From Psychrobacter pacificensis (GTDB lineage: Bacteria > Pseudomonadota > Gammaproteobacteria > Pseudomonadales > Moraxellaceae): a DNA stretch of 64,000 nt. Under the pieces are notes generated by a model, which was not told the DNA's origin, made no database searches, and saw nothing but the letters and a program-made list of their open reading frames with translations. The DNA is taken from positions 124,001-188,000 of the forward strand of contig NZ_FNAL01000002.1 of NCBI RefSeq assembly GCF_900101915.1, given 5' to 3'. A program made the translations under genes and the position numbers. Positions 19,331 through 28,664 of the stretch are shown here, one piece after another. How positions within the stretch are numbered: position 1 is the first letter of the stretch; every line of letters starts with the position of its first letter.

Positions 19331-20275
19331 TCATAATAAAATGCCTTGTTCTTTGGCAATCTGATCGATCAATTCTCGAGCGATACTGCCCTTTGGTGGA
19401 ATCTTTGGCAGGTTAGAGAGATCAAAAAAATCAGCATGCGCCAGTTCGTCTTCTTGAATAATAATATCGCCACTGGCATAAGAGGCACGGAACCCAAGCA
19501 TCAAATTGGAGGGAAATGGCCAAGGCTGGCTACTCACATAACGAATATCTGATACGCTGATATTGACCTCTTCTGCCACCTCACGTACCACCGCATGCTC
19601 TAGGCTTTCACCGACCTCGACAAACCCAGCGATCAAACCATACATGGGCGGCAGTTTTTGCTGTCCGTGACGGTGATGGTGCGCGAGTAAGATTTGCATT
19701 TCATCTGTTACTGGGTTTGGGCGGGTAATCGCCGTAATCACACATGGCTGGACGCGAGGATACTGGCGCAGCTGGCATACTGGACAAACCATGGCGCGCT
19801 CGTCTTGGTCAGCATGTACGGTAGGACTGGCACAGCGACTACAGAACTGCGTATCTGCTTGCCACCTTAATAACTGTATCGCTTGACTGATCTGGTCAGA
19901 TAGGGCAACAGGTATGTTATTTATCAGCTGTCGATAAGGGACAAAGGTATCAGTACTGCTTTCGGCGATGATAGGCAGCGTCACGTTATGAGCGACTGCG
20001 TAATCATAAGTCATGGCAGTGGTGGACGGCGCAGTGAAGGTTTGGGCAGTGTTTTCATTGATCAAATCAGATGAAAGGCTATCCATATTATTATTATCAT
20101 CAGATTGCCAGTGATTTGGCGATAGACTCTCATGTAGCGTCACGTGACCGAGCCGATAAGCTTGCTCGTCTGAACCAGTACGACTCTGTGGTAGTTGGAT
20201 TTGTAATGGCCACCAACCATCTGGCATTTGACGGCATAAAACAGTGTCATCACTCAATATAAAAGCATGGGCCAT
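19331..20275 (-). CDS. nudC: NADH pyrophosphatase / RNA decapping enzyme NudC
   Basis: A zinc ribbon (CSRCAS and CPVCQLRQYPR) precedes the Nudix box GFVEVGESLEHAVVREVAEE and the NudC signature SQPWPFPSNLMLGF. The family hydrolyses NAD(H) and removes NAD caps from RNA. The protein is 314 residues, somewhat longer than the E. coli enzyme (257) because of a polar, Asp/Asn/Ser-rich insertion in the N-terminal domain (about residues 50-85). ATG 20275 is chosen over a TTG four codons upstream. The gene is convergent with the EamA gene. Confidence 0.92.
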   Translation of the reverse strand: MAHAFILSDDTVLCRQMPDGWWPLQIQLPQSRTGSDEQAYRLGHVTLHESLSPNHWQSDDNNNMDSLSSDLINENTAQTFTAPSTTAMTYDYAVAHNVTLPIIAESSTDTFVPYRQLINNIPVALSDQISQAIQLLRWQADTQFCSRCASPTVHADQDERAMVCPVCQLRQYPRVQPCVITAITRPNPVTDEMQILLAHHHRHGQQKLPPMYGLIAGFVEVGESLEHAVVREVAEEVNISVSDIRYVSSQPWPFPSNLMLGFRASYASGDIIIQEDELAHADFFDLSNLPKIPPKGSIARELIDQIAKEQGILL

Positions 20276-20406
20276 AAAAGATTCCAAACAGTTTGAAGCA
20301 AATCCGTATCGATTTAGATACAGACTTATTTAACGTGAAGTATTCTGATTAAGTTTTATCGCCGCAAAATGACAAAATGGCGACGATAAAACCTGTGCAA
20401 GCAGTA

Positions 20407-22089
20407 CTAAGCAGCAAGTAGATGACTTAAGCTTTGCTGGCCAACGTCAAGCGCTTGTTTACTGACAGGACGATGGTTCTCAAAACCATCCAGATGATGA
20501 TCGACCGCCATAATCACATCAGCAATATAAGCCAGTGTATCGTCTTCGATACGTCGTCCACTCTCTATGCGTTTTTCGATATAAATGGCTAATTGACCAA
20601 GCATGCTGGCGGGTGTTGGCAAATGTAAAAAGCGCAATGCACCTGCCACTTGGCGCATCATTCCCGGTATATTCTGAATATTAAGCATGTCGCGTTCAGG
20701 CTCTGCCAAATAGTCGTTAATTGCTTGCTCGGCACTTGCAATGGCGGTACGGCTTTCTTGTATGAGAGTATCGTATGATGTATTGAGCTGATGCAATGAG
20801 ATATGCTGATTATTCAGTGGTAAGTAGATCGCCCCTGGGGTATGCATCTCTGCCATTGCAATTGTAGCATTCTCTGCATGCATCAATGCCAGTAATAAGT
20901 GATCAAAGTCATCCGGCGAAGGCGCCTGCCAATGGCTGACCGCACCCGCCGCTGTGATAAGACTATCAGCTGCATTGGACAATCCTAGCAGGCGCAGTGC
21001 TGAGCTCAGTTCAGTCAACTCTTCAATGATCTGGGCAGTTTGCATATCAACAGGATTGATGGAGTCGCCGCGTGCATAGCTGTCGACATTTTCTTTAATA
21101 TTATTGATTTGAGACTGAATAATGTCATTTAGTGTATCGGTGAGTGCGCGATTGGGACCAAATAAGAAACGCTTCATCTCATCAAGCTGATCGCCTTCTA
21201 GATAGTTACTTGCGTACTGCTCACGTAATTGCTGCGCCTCAACAGTATCACGCTGACAGGCAAAATTAACTAAGTCTGCAAAACGTGTATCCATCACAGG
21301 TAAGTAGCTTTGGAACTGCTGCTCCACATAAATCAGCGTATGCTTTTGGCTCACGTTCAACGGTAAGACCGCGGCAATATCTGTCACAGCAGTCGCTGCT
21401 GCTTGCCAAAATAGGCTGTTACTATTTGATGCGATCAAAGCGCAGGCAGCACTCATGGCATCGAGTTTTTGCTGATCGTTTGAGTCAATATTGCCATCTT
21501 GATTGAGTAGGGCAACGCCAAGACCGCTACGATAGGCATAGGTCAGGAGTTTTGTATCCAAATTGAGCGCGCTTAGTGGTTCAAAGTTTTTCTCTGGGTT
21601 AGCAATGATGACGCTACTGCTCCCAAAAGTAGAAAAGTCCTCGACCGTCATTGGTGGTTTTTGTCCATGCGCATTGAGATTATTAACCACTGGCAATAAC
21701 AAAGTAGGCTCTACCGACTCAGTCAATAATACAAACTCGACATAGCGATCTAAAGTCATAATGGCTTCTGATAAATCCATGATGAGAGCCGTGTCATTGT
21801 TGTCGCCGTTGTCATAAAGGCGCTGTAGACCGTCAATGATGGCATTGTTTAACACTTCTGCACCAACAAGAGAAATCAGTTTAAAAATACAAGACAGCTG
21901 CTTTAAAACGCTAATAGAATCTGACAATAAAGGTGCTTGGCTACTATCGTCATTGAACTCGCTCAGATGAATCTCAGTATCTTTGAGCGTTGCGATAATC
22001 TCATCATGCAATAAGTGGAGTGACGGTAGGTTGAAATCAGTAACACTAAGCGTGGGGGCGGTTAACTTCATTTGCGCAGACTGGTCCAT
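20407..22089 (-). CDS. fimL: FimL-like type IV pilus/cAMP regulator
   Basis: This all-helical protein of 560 residues resembles Pseudomonas FimL and the N-terminal Hpt-like part of the ChpA chemosensory kinase. FimL promotes type IV pilus twitching and raises cAMP via the adenylate cyclase CyaB. Supporting segments are LRLLGLSNAADSLITAAG, QVAGALRFLHLPTPASMLG and YIADVIMAVDHHLDGFENHRP. No phospho-accepting His motif, kinase domain or receiver domain is present. ATG 22089 is preferred over a TTG 15 codons upstream because the length then matches the family (about 556). It stands between nudC and the rnhA-dnaQ fusion. Confidence 0.75.
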   Translation of the reverse strand: MDQSAQMKLTAPTLSVTDFNLPSLHLLHDEIIATLKDTEIHLSEFNDDSSQAPLLSDSISVLKQLSCIFKLISLVGAEVLNNAIIDGLQRLYDNGDNNDTALIMDLSEAIMTLDRYVEFVLLTESVEPTLLLPVVNNLNAHGQKPPMTVEDFSTFGSSSVIIANPEKNFEPLSALNLDTKLLTYAYRSGLGVALLNQDGNIDSNDQQKLDAMSAACALIASNSNSLFWQAAATAVTDIAAVLPLNVSQKHTLIYVEQQFQSYLPVMDTRFADLVNFACQRDTVEAQQLREQYASNYLEGDQLDEMKRFLFGPNRALTDTLNDIIQSQINNIKENVDSYARGDSINPVDMQTAQIIEELTELSSALRLLGLSNAADSLITAAGAVSHWQAPSPDDFDHLLLALMHAENATIAMAEMHTPGAIYLPLNNQHISLHQLNTSYDTLIQESRTAIASAEQAINDYLAEPERDMLNIQNIPGMMRQVAGALRFLHLPTPASMLGQLAIYIEKRIESGRRIEDDTLAYIADVIMAVDHHLDGFENHRPVSKQALDVGQQSLSHLLAA

Positions 22090-22237
22090 AAGTATTTTTC
22101 CATAATGTACTGATGAGAATGACGATGGTATCAATGGGGTAGTAAAAATATTGGTTAATGATGTTTTAACGTTTTATATGATAATAATCAAGGCTATATT
22201 GTACAAATGTTGGTGTAATTCAGGCTTGATGTAGCGG

Positions 22238-23878
22238 CTACATATTGGCTTTTAGCTCAGGGTAGTCCTCTGCAAGAGAAGCGTACCAGCTTTGGTTGGT
22301 AGTCTCATCTGACGTCGATGCTAGCAATAAATTGGCCAAATTGGCAAAACTGGTATGGGCAGTTTGCCCGCCCTCTGTGGGTGCGTCTTCTTCAATGGCA
22401 AGCGTCACTTGACCGCCAGTCATCGCCAAGTAAACTTCGGCTAAAATCTCTGAATCCAGTAAGGCGCCGTGAAAGGTACGGTCTTGCTTACCAACGTCCA
22501 GACGACGTACGAGGGCATCCAATGTGTTCTTTTGTCCAGGATATTGCTGCTTTGCCATGACCAGTGAATCGGTCACTTGTACGCGCTCAGCAAAGTCATT
22601 GAGACCGACTTTCGCAAACTCCATGTTTAAGAAGTTCATATCAAAGGTGGCGTTGTGAGCGATAATCTCAGCACCATCCATAAAGTCGTATAATGACTGG
22701 GCAACTTGATCAAAGGTGGGCTTGTCCGCCAAAAATGCCTCAGAGATCCCATGAATACGAATAACTTCATCATCCATGCCACGCTGCGGATTGATATAGA
22801 CGTGTAGTTTTTCACCAGTAAATTTACGCCCAACCATCTCAACAATACCGATCTCAATGATACGGTCGCCTTTTAATGCGTCCAGTCCTGTGGTCTCTGT
22901 ATCCATGATGAGCTGACGATTTGCTTCATGACGATGTATCGGTTTTGGCAATAGCGGTTTGAAATGAGGATTGGCACGACTCGTATCCCCATCAAACTTG
23001 GGTGTATCAGTATCTATAGGTGGGATATCACTAGTCATGTCGGTATCATTCATGGGTACTTGGGCTTCTGGCATGGCTTTATTACTCATCATTTTGGGTG
23101 CGTTGTCTGGATGGTGAGGAGTCTCTACCATGACATCATTATGCATCATACGTGCTTCATGGCTATGTTGACTGTCATTGATTCGTAACTCATCTTCTGA
23201 CACATCCTCAAACTCGTCATCTACCATATCTAGACCCAATGGGTCGAACTTTAGCCAATCATCATTGGCGACAGGTTTTTTATCAGTCGCTATGCGGTCT
23301 TTTTTTTTAGGGGCGTCTGATTCGTTTATCACAGGTTTTTGTGCCACAGATTCTTTTATCATAGAGGAGTGACCACTGTTTGACGTAACCCCTAAGTTTG
23401 CCAGTTCGTCTGCTTTTTCATTACCGGCATGTCCAGCGTGACCCTTAACCCAGTGCCAATCAACATCACGCTGTTGACATAGCTTATCCAATTGTTGCCA
23501 AAGGTCTTGATTGGCGACGGGCTTTTTGCTCGCTGTTTTCCAGCCTTTTTTCTTCCAGCCTTCAATCCATTCGGTGATGCCTTTTTGGACGTAGCTGGAA
23601 TCTGTCCAAATCTCAAGTTTTTGCTCATGTGAGCTATGTGTTAGGGCCTGTATCGCACCCATGAGCTCCATGCGATTATTGGTGGTTTCCGTATCACCGC
23701 CATATAAATCCTGCGTGCTACCATCGCTAAATATAAGGTGCGCGCCCCAACCGCCAGCGCCGGGATTGCCTTTGCAGGCACCGTCAGTATACGCTACCGT
23801 TATGTTTTTCTTGGCGGCTAACGGATCAGTTGCGTTGCTTGTATTAGAGTGTGGCATGGCGTTACGGTTGTCTGACAT
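22238..23878 (-). CDS. rnhA: Fused ribonuclease HI and DNA polymerase III epsilon (RnhA-DnaQ)
   Basis: One 546-residue reading frame joins two enzymes that are separate neighbouring genes in E. coli. Residues 25-170 are RNase HI with catalytic Asp32 ([10 protein letters not shown]), Glu71 (NNRMEL), Asp93 (WTDSSYV) and the later Asp in [11 protein letters not shown] polar linker follows (about 170-310, rich in Asp, Met, His, Pro). The C-terminal part is the epsilon proofreading exonuclease, with [23 protein letters not shown] and the [11 protein letters not shown] motif giving the DEDDh set. The fusion would place RNA primer or hybrid removal on the replicase core. No frameshift separates the parts. 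A separate dnaQ is not seen in the window. Confidence 0.93.
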   Translation of the reverse strand: MSDNRNAMPHSNTSNATDPLAAKKNITVAYTDGACKGNPGAGGWGAHLIFSDGSTQDLYGGDTETTNNRMELMGAIQALTHSSHEQKLEIWTDSSYVQKGITEWIEGWKKKGWKTASKKPVANQDLWQQLDKLCQQRDVDWHWVKGHAGHAGNEKADELANLGVTSNSGHSSMIKESVAQKPVINESDAPKKKDRIATDKKPVANDDWLKFDPLGLDMVDDEFEDVSEDELRINDSQHSHEARMMHNDVMVETPHHPDNAPKMMSNKAMPEAQVPMNDTDMTSDIPPIDTDTPKFDGDTSRANPHFKPLLPKPIHRHEANRQLIMDTETTGLDALKGDRIIEIGIVEMVGRKFTGEKLHVYINPQRGMDDEVIRIHGISEAFLADKPTFDQVAQSLYDFMDGAEIIAHNATFDMNFLNMEFAKVGLNDFAERVQVTDSLVMAKQQYPGQKNTLDALVRRLDVGKQDRTFHGALLDSEILAEVYLAMTGGQVTLAIEEDAPTEGGQTAHTSFANLANLLLASTSDETTNQSWYASLAEDYPELKANM

Positions 23879-24266
23879 AGAGATGTATAAACCTGATAAA
23901 TAGTAAGCATAAAAGTAGTATTAGAGCATCGCGCTCATACTAATTGAACGATGCTAGTGCCGCTGTGAGTATAACAAATCTATCGTAAATATGGGTGGTC
24001 GTGACGCACAAAATCACAAAACTAGGGATGGCAACGCATAACACAATAGTAACCTGATTGTTTTCTGTTAAAATAGCTTGGCTCGCTAAAAAACGTCTAT
24101 TTTTTAGCGAAAATGCTTTTAAAGAAGCCAATACCAGCGCGCTGTCTTTGTCACATTTGTCACAATAGTATCCAAAGAAAATATTTGTAGATAGCTATTT
24201 GATAGTTTTCTTATGACAACGCGCTCAGTGCAAGTCTCCCATACATGACCGCAGGATAGCTTTATT
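23879..24266. other. 388-base divergent intergenic region
   Basis: There is no credible gene; a 63-residue minus frame here has no family resemblance. It holds a perfect 11-base inverted repeat (TCGCTAAAAAA/TTTTTTAGCGA, 24083-24110) and a tandem TTTGTCACA pair (24147-24164). It must contain the promoters for rnhA-dnaQ and the lipoprotein gene. Confidence 0.5.
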
Positions 24267-24818
24267 ATGTCTTTATGCTCAAGTATTTTTTATAAGCGAC
24301 TGACGTATCTGATGCTCAGTGCTACGGCCAGCACAGTGCTCCTTTTGAGTGGCTGTAGTGATAGCAGTGATGCTCAGGCAGATACTGAGGTCGCGGCAAC
24401 CGATTTATCTGTGTTTGCAGGCTGTTATACAGTGAGTCAAGACGAGCCTGCGCAAATAAAGATTAGCCAACAAGAAGGCGCTTGGGTGATGCAGATGAAA
24501 GAGCCTGCAAGTGCTAAGCGTGTGTGGGATGAGCCTGAAGCGTTAGAAGTGATTAAAAATAGTGATATACCGCAGTTTTTCTCTATTGATCCAGATAATG
24601 TCGATGCGGTGATCGGGCGTCCTGATCGAGTGCTAGTATTGGCGCATGTCAAGCCTGCCTATGCCAATATCGACCCACTCTTAGACAGTGAGTATCTGTC
24701 TTATATTTACCGAGGTGCTAACACCATCTATCGAGTAGAGTGTGACGACATCAATACCGATATATTGGCCAATCCACATGCCAACGTCATTATCGATAAT
24801 GTGAATGAGAGTAGTTAG
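24267..24818 (+). CDS. Hypothetical lipoprotein
   Basis: This 183-residue protein has a signal peptide ending in the lipobox LLLSGC (Cys30) and an acidic mature part. That part has two further cysteines (in AGCYTV and RVECDD) which may form a disulfide. No family is recognised. AGGA lies 12 bases before the ATG. A small membrane protein gene follows and may be in the same unit. Envelope location is confident; function is unknown. Confidence 0.72.
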   Translation: MSLCSSIFYKRLTYLMLSATASTVLLLSGCSDSSDAQADTEVAATDLSVFAGCYTVSQDEPAQIKISQQEGAWVMQMKEPASAKRVWDEPEALEVIKNSDIPQFFSIDPDNVDAVIGRPDRVLVLAHVKPAYANIDPLLDSEYLSYIYRGANTIYRVECDDINTDILANPHANVIIDNVNESS

Positions 24819-24918
24819 ATAAGTATTGCTCATAAGTAGCATAAATATCGTTGATGATCAATTGTATTTGTCCAAAACGATCTTGCTACAAGCCTTTAAA
24901 TCAGTAGAGTCAAGCTAT

Positions 24919-25224
24919 ATGAATTTTTTTAGTTATGTTGTGTTAGGTGGGTTTTCTTATGCCGCGGGTTGGGCGATAAGAACGTATGTATTAGAAAAGC
25001 AGCCGAAGACTGACCAACCTTATAATCTCAAGCATCCTGCTATTTTGGCGTACTTGGCTGGGTTTTTTATCGTTATGCTGATTGTTTCGTGGTTGATTGG
25101 TCGCTATATTTTAGGTCATGTGGTGATTGACTTACCGTTTATCATCGTCAACAGCCTCGTAGCAACTTTCGTGTACTCGTTTGGCCTCAATCCAGAAAAA
25201 GCGAGCTACGATGTGCCGAATTAA
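24919..25224 (+). CDS. Hypothetical small membrane protein
   Basis: This protein of about 101 residues has three predicted membrane helices (around 5-20, 43-63 and 74-92), starting MNFFSYVVLGGFSYAAG. The frame is open from a TTG at 24826, but the Met at 24919 begins the hydrophobic, protein-like region. No family is recognised. It lies 100 bases after the lipoprotein stop and is followed by a terminator. Confidence 0.6.
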   Translation: MNFFSYVVLGGFSYAAGWAIRTYVLEKQPKTDQPYNLKHPAILAYLAGFFIVMLIVSWLIGRYILGHVVIDLPFIIVNSLVATFVYSFGLNPEKASYDVPN

Positions 25225-25263
25225 AATCTGACGTTTGGAGGTTTAACCGTTCAGCGTCAGATT
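25225..25263. repeat. Inverted repeat after the membrane protein gene
   Basis: Perfect nine-base arms AATCTGACG and CGTCAGATT are separated by 21 bases. It directly follows the stop codon and precedes the true terminator. It may stabilise the transcript's 3' end. Confidence 0.4.
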
Positions 25264-25275
25264 GATTAAAGCAAC

Positions 25276-25314
25276 AAAAAAGCCACAACCAAGTGAGTGG
25301 CTGTGGCTTTTTTT
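25276..25314. terminator. Bidirectional terminator between convergent genes
   Basis: The AAAAAAGCCACA/TGTGGCTTTTTT stem has flanking A and T runs, so it can end both the plus-strand membrane protein transcript and the minus-strand YkvA transcript. Confidence 0.85.
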
Positions 25315-25346
25315 AAACTGCTAATTATCGGTTAAGACATAACTAG

Positions 25347-25826
25347 TTACGAAGCCTTTTTGAGATCAGTACTGGTTTCATTGTCATCTTCTTCATCAGT
25401 GCTGCTTTTATCATGACTGATCTTGTCCGTGTGTTTGTCATTTTCCGATGTGCTTTTGGCATCCGCTTGTTCTTGTTTCCATACTTTATATTTTTGCAAA
25501 TCTTTTCTGGCTTGTTTTAAACAAAATTTAAGTACAAGTGCGTCATCGATATAACCGATAAACGGAATAGAGTCTGGGATAAGGTCAATAGGATTTATTG
25601 TGTATATTGCCCCAACCACACCAGCTGAAATGGTTCTAAAAGGAATCTTACGATAGTCACCTTTATAGTAGTCTTTGATTAGACTCATAAATAGCATCAA
25701 ATCATCGCTAAAAGGTTCAAGATAACTATTGTCTTCTAGCTTTTCTTTAAGTTTGTCTTCTTTTCCAATCAAGTATTTCAAATTAGAAACGAGTGTTTTT
25801 TCTTTATCATTTTTCTTGGTAAACAT
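25347..25826 (-). CDS. YkvA/DUF1232 family protein
   Basis: This 159-residue protein carries the DUF1232 core, with INPIDLIPDSIPFIGYIDDALVL containing a weakly hydrophobic hairpin. Charged flanks and a Ser/Asp/Glu-rich tail (about 125-159) surround it. The family is widespread and uncharacterised, possibly membrane-associated. It is divergent from the LD-carboxypeptidase gene across 236 bases. Confidence 0.83.
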   Translation of the reverse strand: MFTKKNDKEKTLVSNLKYLIGKEDKLKEKLEDNSYLEPFSDDLMLFMSLIKDYYKGDYRKIPFRTISAGVVGAIYTINPIDLIPDSIPFIGYIDDALVLKFCLKQARKDLQKYKVWKQEQADAKSTSENDKHTDKISHDKSSTDEEDDNETSTDLKKAS

Positions 25827-26062
25827 AATTGTTGCCTTTATTTTTGTGCGATGAATTTGTATCTACAGTAACAAACATACTCGCCCCATGTTGTATGTCT
25901 CGGTAGCGAAAAAGTAAATATAGGTAAAGGCTTAGGTAACTTGACTGCTGGCAAGATGCGTTACAATGTTTGAGTATGACGGCGTCATTTGTGATGTGCG
26001 CTACTGCAAAAGATGACAATGTATAAATCATAAAAACAAAAATGTATAGGTAGCAACAACGT

Positions 26063-27343
26063 ATGGGTTCAAAAATACCGTCCATCCAGCAATCAATAGA
26101 AGATAAAAACCTACAGTCAAACCTAGCTGATGAGCTTAATGTTGGCCTAAACCGTCGACAGTTTTTGCGCCGAATAGGTGTTGGCGCAGGTGCTGCGGCA
26201 TTAGCAGCGCAAAGTATTCCTCACACATTGGCTGCCAGCCTCATTGAGGCAGATAATAGCTCGCAGCTGACCAAAGACGATCTGCCGACTGCATTGTTGG
26301 ATGAGCGCTCAGCGCAAACCTCTCTAATAACAAGCTGCACTACGCCCACGATTGAGACCAGACTGTTTGCCAGCTCCAATGTGGGCGGCAGTGATGAGCG
26401 CAATCAGTTGGCATTAGATCGCATGAGCTGTGCTGGGTTTAAAATAAGTAATCCCGATATTACCAATCGTCAATATTTGCGCTTTGCAGGTACGGACTCG
26501 CAGCGTGCCAGTGACTTCCAAAACCTCGCGACCGGAGCGATAGCAGCGCCAAAACTGCTTTTGGGTGTGCGCGGTGGTTATGGTGCGATGCGTATATTAC
26601 CCATGGTTGATTGGACGACGCTTGGGCGTATTATGAAAGAGCGCGGCACAATACTCGCAGGGTTCAGTGATGTGACTGCGATCCAATGTGCGCTATTGGC
26701 GAAAGGGTCTATGAGTTCACTTGCGGCACCGATGCTTTATAGCGAGTTTGGCAAAACTGTGCCTGATAAGGTCAGCTGTCGCCAGTTCGCTGAGGCCTTA
26801 ACCAATCCCAACCTCACGATCACCATACAAGATGCGTCTTTAACCAGTCAGCAATTGCCTACCATACTCACAGCGGGCGAGTCCAAAGTGCTCACTGGTA
26901 CGATTTGGGGTGGTAACCTAAGCGTGGTCTCTGCGCTGGCAGGTAGCGAGTATTTACCGCGCATTGAGGGCGGTATTGTGTTTTTAGAGGATGTGGGCGA
27001 GCAGGCGTATCGTATTGAGCGTATGCTGTATGATTTGTATTTAGCGGGAGTGTTTAAAGGTCAACAAGCGATTGTGTTTGGGGCGTTGTCTGGTTCAGGT
27101 GAGGACAGCTATGACAAGCGTTATGATGTTGCCACAGTGATTCGTCAATTACATAAGCTGACTGGATTACCAATTTATAGTGGCTTGCGATTTGGTCATA
27201 TTGGCAAAAAACACAGCTTTCCGCTTGGCGCAATGTGTCAACTGACGCCCAATACATCAGGCGGCTACCAGTTGTCCTTTAGCGATTATCCAATCATCAA
27301 GGCGGATGCTATCCATGTCGAAGGCCTATGGCAGAATATGTAA
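26063..27343 (+). CDS. Tat-exported LD-carboxypeptidase (peptidase S66)
   Basis: The 426-residue protein starts with a twin-arginine signal (NRRQFLRRIGVGAGAAALAAQ). It then has the S66 serine peptidase domain, with GVRGGYGAMRILP, the nucleophile Ser in LAGFSDVTAI, TIWGGNLSVV, the catalytic Glu in EDVGEQAYRIERML, and His in LRFGHIGKKHSFPLG. The family cleaves the terminal D-Ala from murein tetrapeptides (LdcA) or microcin C-like compounds (MccF). A Tat signal is notable because classical LdcA is cytoplasmic; this one probably acts in the periplasm. It ends 27 bases from the convergent GlxA-type gene. Confidence 0.87.
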   Translation: MGSKIPSIQQSIEDKNLQSNLADELNVGLNRRQFLRRIGVGAGAAALAAQSIPHTLAASLIEADNSSQLTKDDLPTALLDERSAQTSLITSCTTPTIETRLFASSNVGGSDERNQLALDRMSCAGFKISNPDITNRQYLRFAGTDSQRASDFQNLATGAIAAPKLLLGVRGGYGAMRILPMVDWTTLGRIMKERGTILAGFSDVTAIQCALLAKGSMSSLAAPMLYSEFGKTVPDKVSCRQFAEALTNPNLTITIQDASLTSQQLPTILTAGESKVLTGTIWGGNLSVVSALAGSEYLPRIEGGIVFLEDVGEQAYRIERMLYDLYLAGVFKGQQAIVFGALSGSGEDSYDKRYDVATVIRQLHKLTGLPIYSGLRFGHIGKKHSFPLGAMCQLTPNTSGGYQLSFSDYPIIKADAIHVEGLWQNM

Positions 27344-27370
27344 ACATGCATGACCACTAACTAACAGACT

Positions 27371-28381
27371 CTAAATCGCCAGCCGTGAAAACTTATCTTG
27401 ATATTCCTTAGGCGTCAACTCTGTTGCCCGTTTGAACAGGCGTGTGAACGAAGAGATATCATCATAGCCGACTTGATCGGCAAGAGACTTGATACTCACA
27501 TCTCCCAATTCGAGCAAGCGCTTGGCTTGCTCAATTCTGACGGCCTGAATATATTCAACGGGTCGCATCGCGACGCTGGCCTGAAAGCGTCTATTCAAAG
27601 TGCGCGGAGTGATATTTGCCATGGCAGCTAGGCTGCTGACTTGTATGGGCTGACGAAAGTTTTGCTCGATAAATTCTTGGACTTGTTTGACCAACTGATC
27701 GGAATGCGGCTTATGCAAAGTCACGTTGGTATAGCTATTCTGATTGCCTCGTTTGCTATCAATAATCTGAGTTTTTGCCACTTGTGTAGAGATCTCTCGC
27801 CCGCAGTAGCGCTCTATTAATAATAGCCCCAAATCATAAAAGGCGCTGCCGCCTGCTGCACAAAATATACTACCCAGCTCATCGCTTGCATGAGTGACAA
27901 ACTGGTTCTCTTGTAAGTCCACCAGTGGAAAGTCTGCCTTAAATTTATTGGCATAGCCCCAATGGGTGGTGGCGACTTTATGATCTAATAGCCCTGCCTC
28001 CGCCAAGAAAAAAGCTCCGCTACAGTTGCTGGCAATATCCGCGTTGGTATTCGCCAGTCGCTTTAGGTGGGGTAGTAGCCCATTATTTTGCTTCAATACC
28101 TTATCAATAGAGTCGCCAATGGTGGGCACCAGCAACAAGTCGCACTCCGTGACATCTTGGATATCGCAGTGCGCTCGCATCATTAAGCGGTTGCTACATC
28201 TGATATCACCGCCGCCTAAGCTTGCGATTTGCACCTTAAACCTAGGCTCTACCGCTTCATTTGAAAATCGCTGCCAGCTGACCCCTGTAAATGAAAATAA
28301 ATCTAAGGCACCAGCGAGCACGCTACCAAGCACACCATCGAAGCCAAGAACGATTACATTAAATGGTTTGAAATAGGGCAT
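27371..28381 (-). CDS. GlxA-type AraC-family transcriptional regulator
   Basis: A DJ-1/PfpI-like amidase-fold domain (about residues 1-190, with a Cys in ASNCSGAFFLAEAGLL) is fused to an AraC DNA-binding domain. That domain has two helix-turn-helix motifs: VSSLAAMANITPRTLNRRF and IKSLADQVGYDDISSFTRLFKR. These 336-residue regulators respond to small metabolites. It diverges from the acyl-CoA dehydrogenase operon at 28665; paired operator-like sites lie between them, so it is the likely regulator of that operon. Confidence 0.92.
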   Translation of the reverse strand: MPYFKPFNVIVLGFDGVLGSVLAGALDLFSFTGVSWQRFSNEAVEPRFKVQIASLGGGDIRCSNRLMMRAHCDIQDVTECDLLLVPTIGDSIDKVLKQNNGLLPHLKRLANTNADIASNCSGAFFLAEAGLLDHKVATTHWGYANKFKADFPLVDLQENQFVTHASDELGSIFCAAGGSAFYDLGLLLIERYCGREISTQVAKTQIIDSKRGNQNSYTNVTLHKPHSDQLVKQVQEFIEQNFRQPIQVSSLAAMANITPRTLNRRFQASVAMRPVEYIQAVRIEQAKRLLELGDVSIKSLADQVGYDDISSFTRLFKRATELTPKEYQDKFSRLAI

Positions 28382-28449
28382 CAGTTACTCGCATCTGTTA
28401 TTTTTCTCACTAATCATAACGTCCATAGGAGAAATTATTTCCAAATTTA

Positions 28450-28484
28450 TGTCACATTTGACCATGATTATGTCATAAATGACA
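28450..28484. promoter_or_regulatory. Two operator-like sites 21 bp apart in a divergent promoter region
   Basis: TGTCA-N4-TGACC (28450-28463) and TGTCA-N4-TGACA (28471-28484) share the same inverted architecture. Their centres are 21 bp apart, two helical turns. They lie between the GlxA-type gene and the acyl-CoA dehydrogenase operon. Confidence 0.5.
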
Positions 28485-28664
28485 ATACGGCAGTGCGCTA
28501 ATTTAGATTAATATCAATTGATAAGCATTAACCCCCTTTGTGTTGCCTGACTCAATGATGCCGTAAATATCATAGATAGGGTCATGACAGAGGGTAATAA
28601 TACAAACGGATTTGCCTGATTTACGATCGTTACATGTAATCAAAAGAAACTAAAAGAGACGACT

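Noticed and set aside
23940..24131. Possible small membrane protein gene on the minus strand
   Set aside because: It spans the perfect A/T inverted repeat, has no ribosome site and no recognisable family; it was treated as intergenic.
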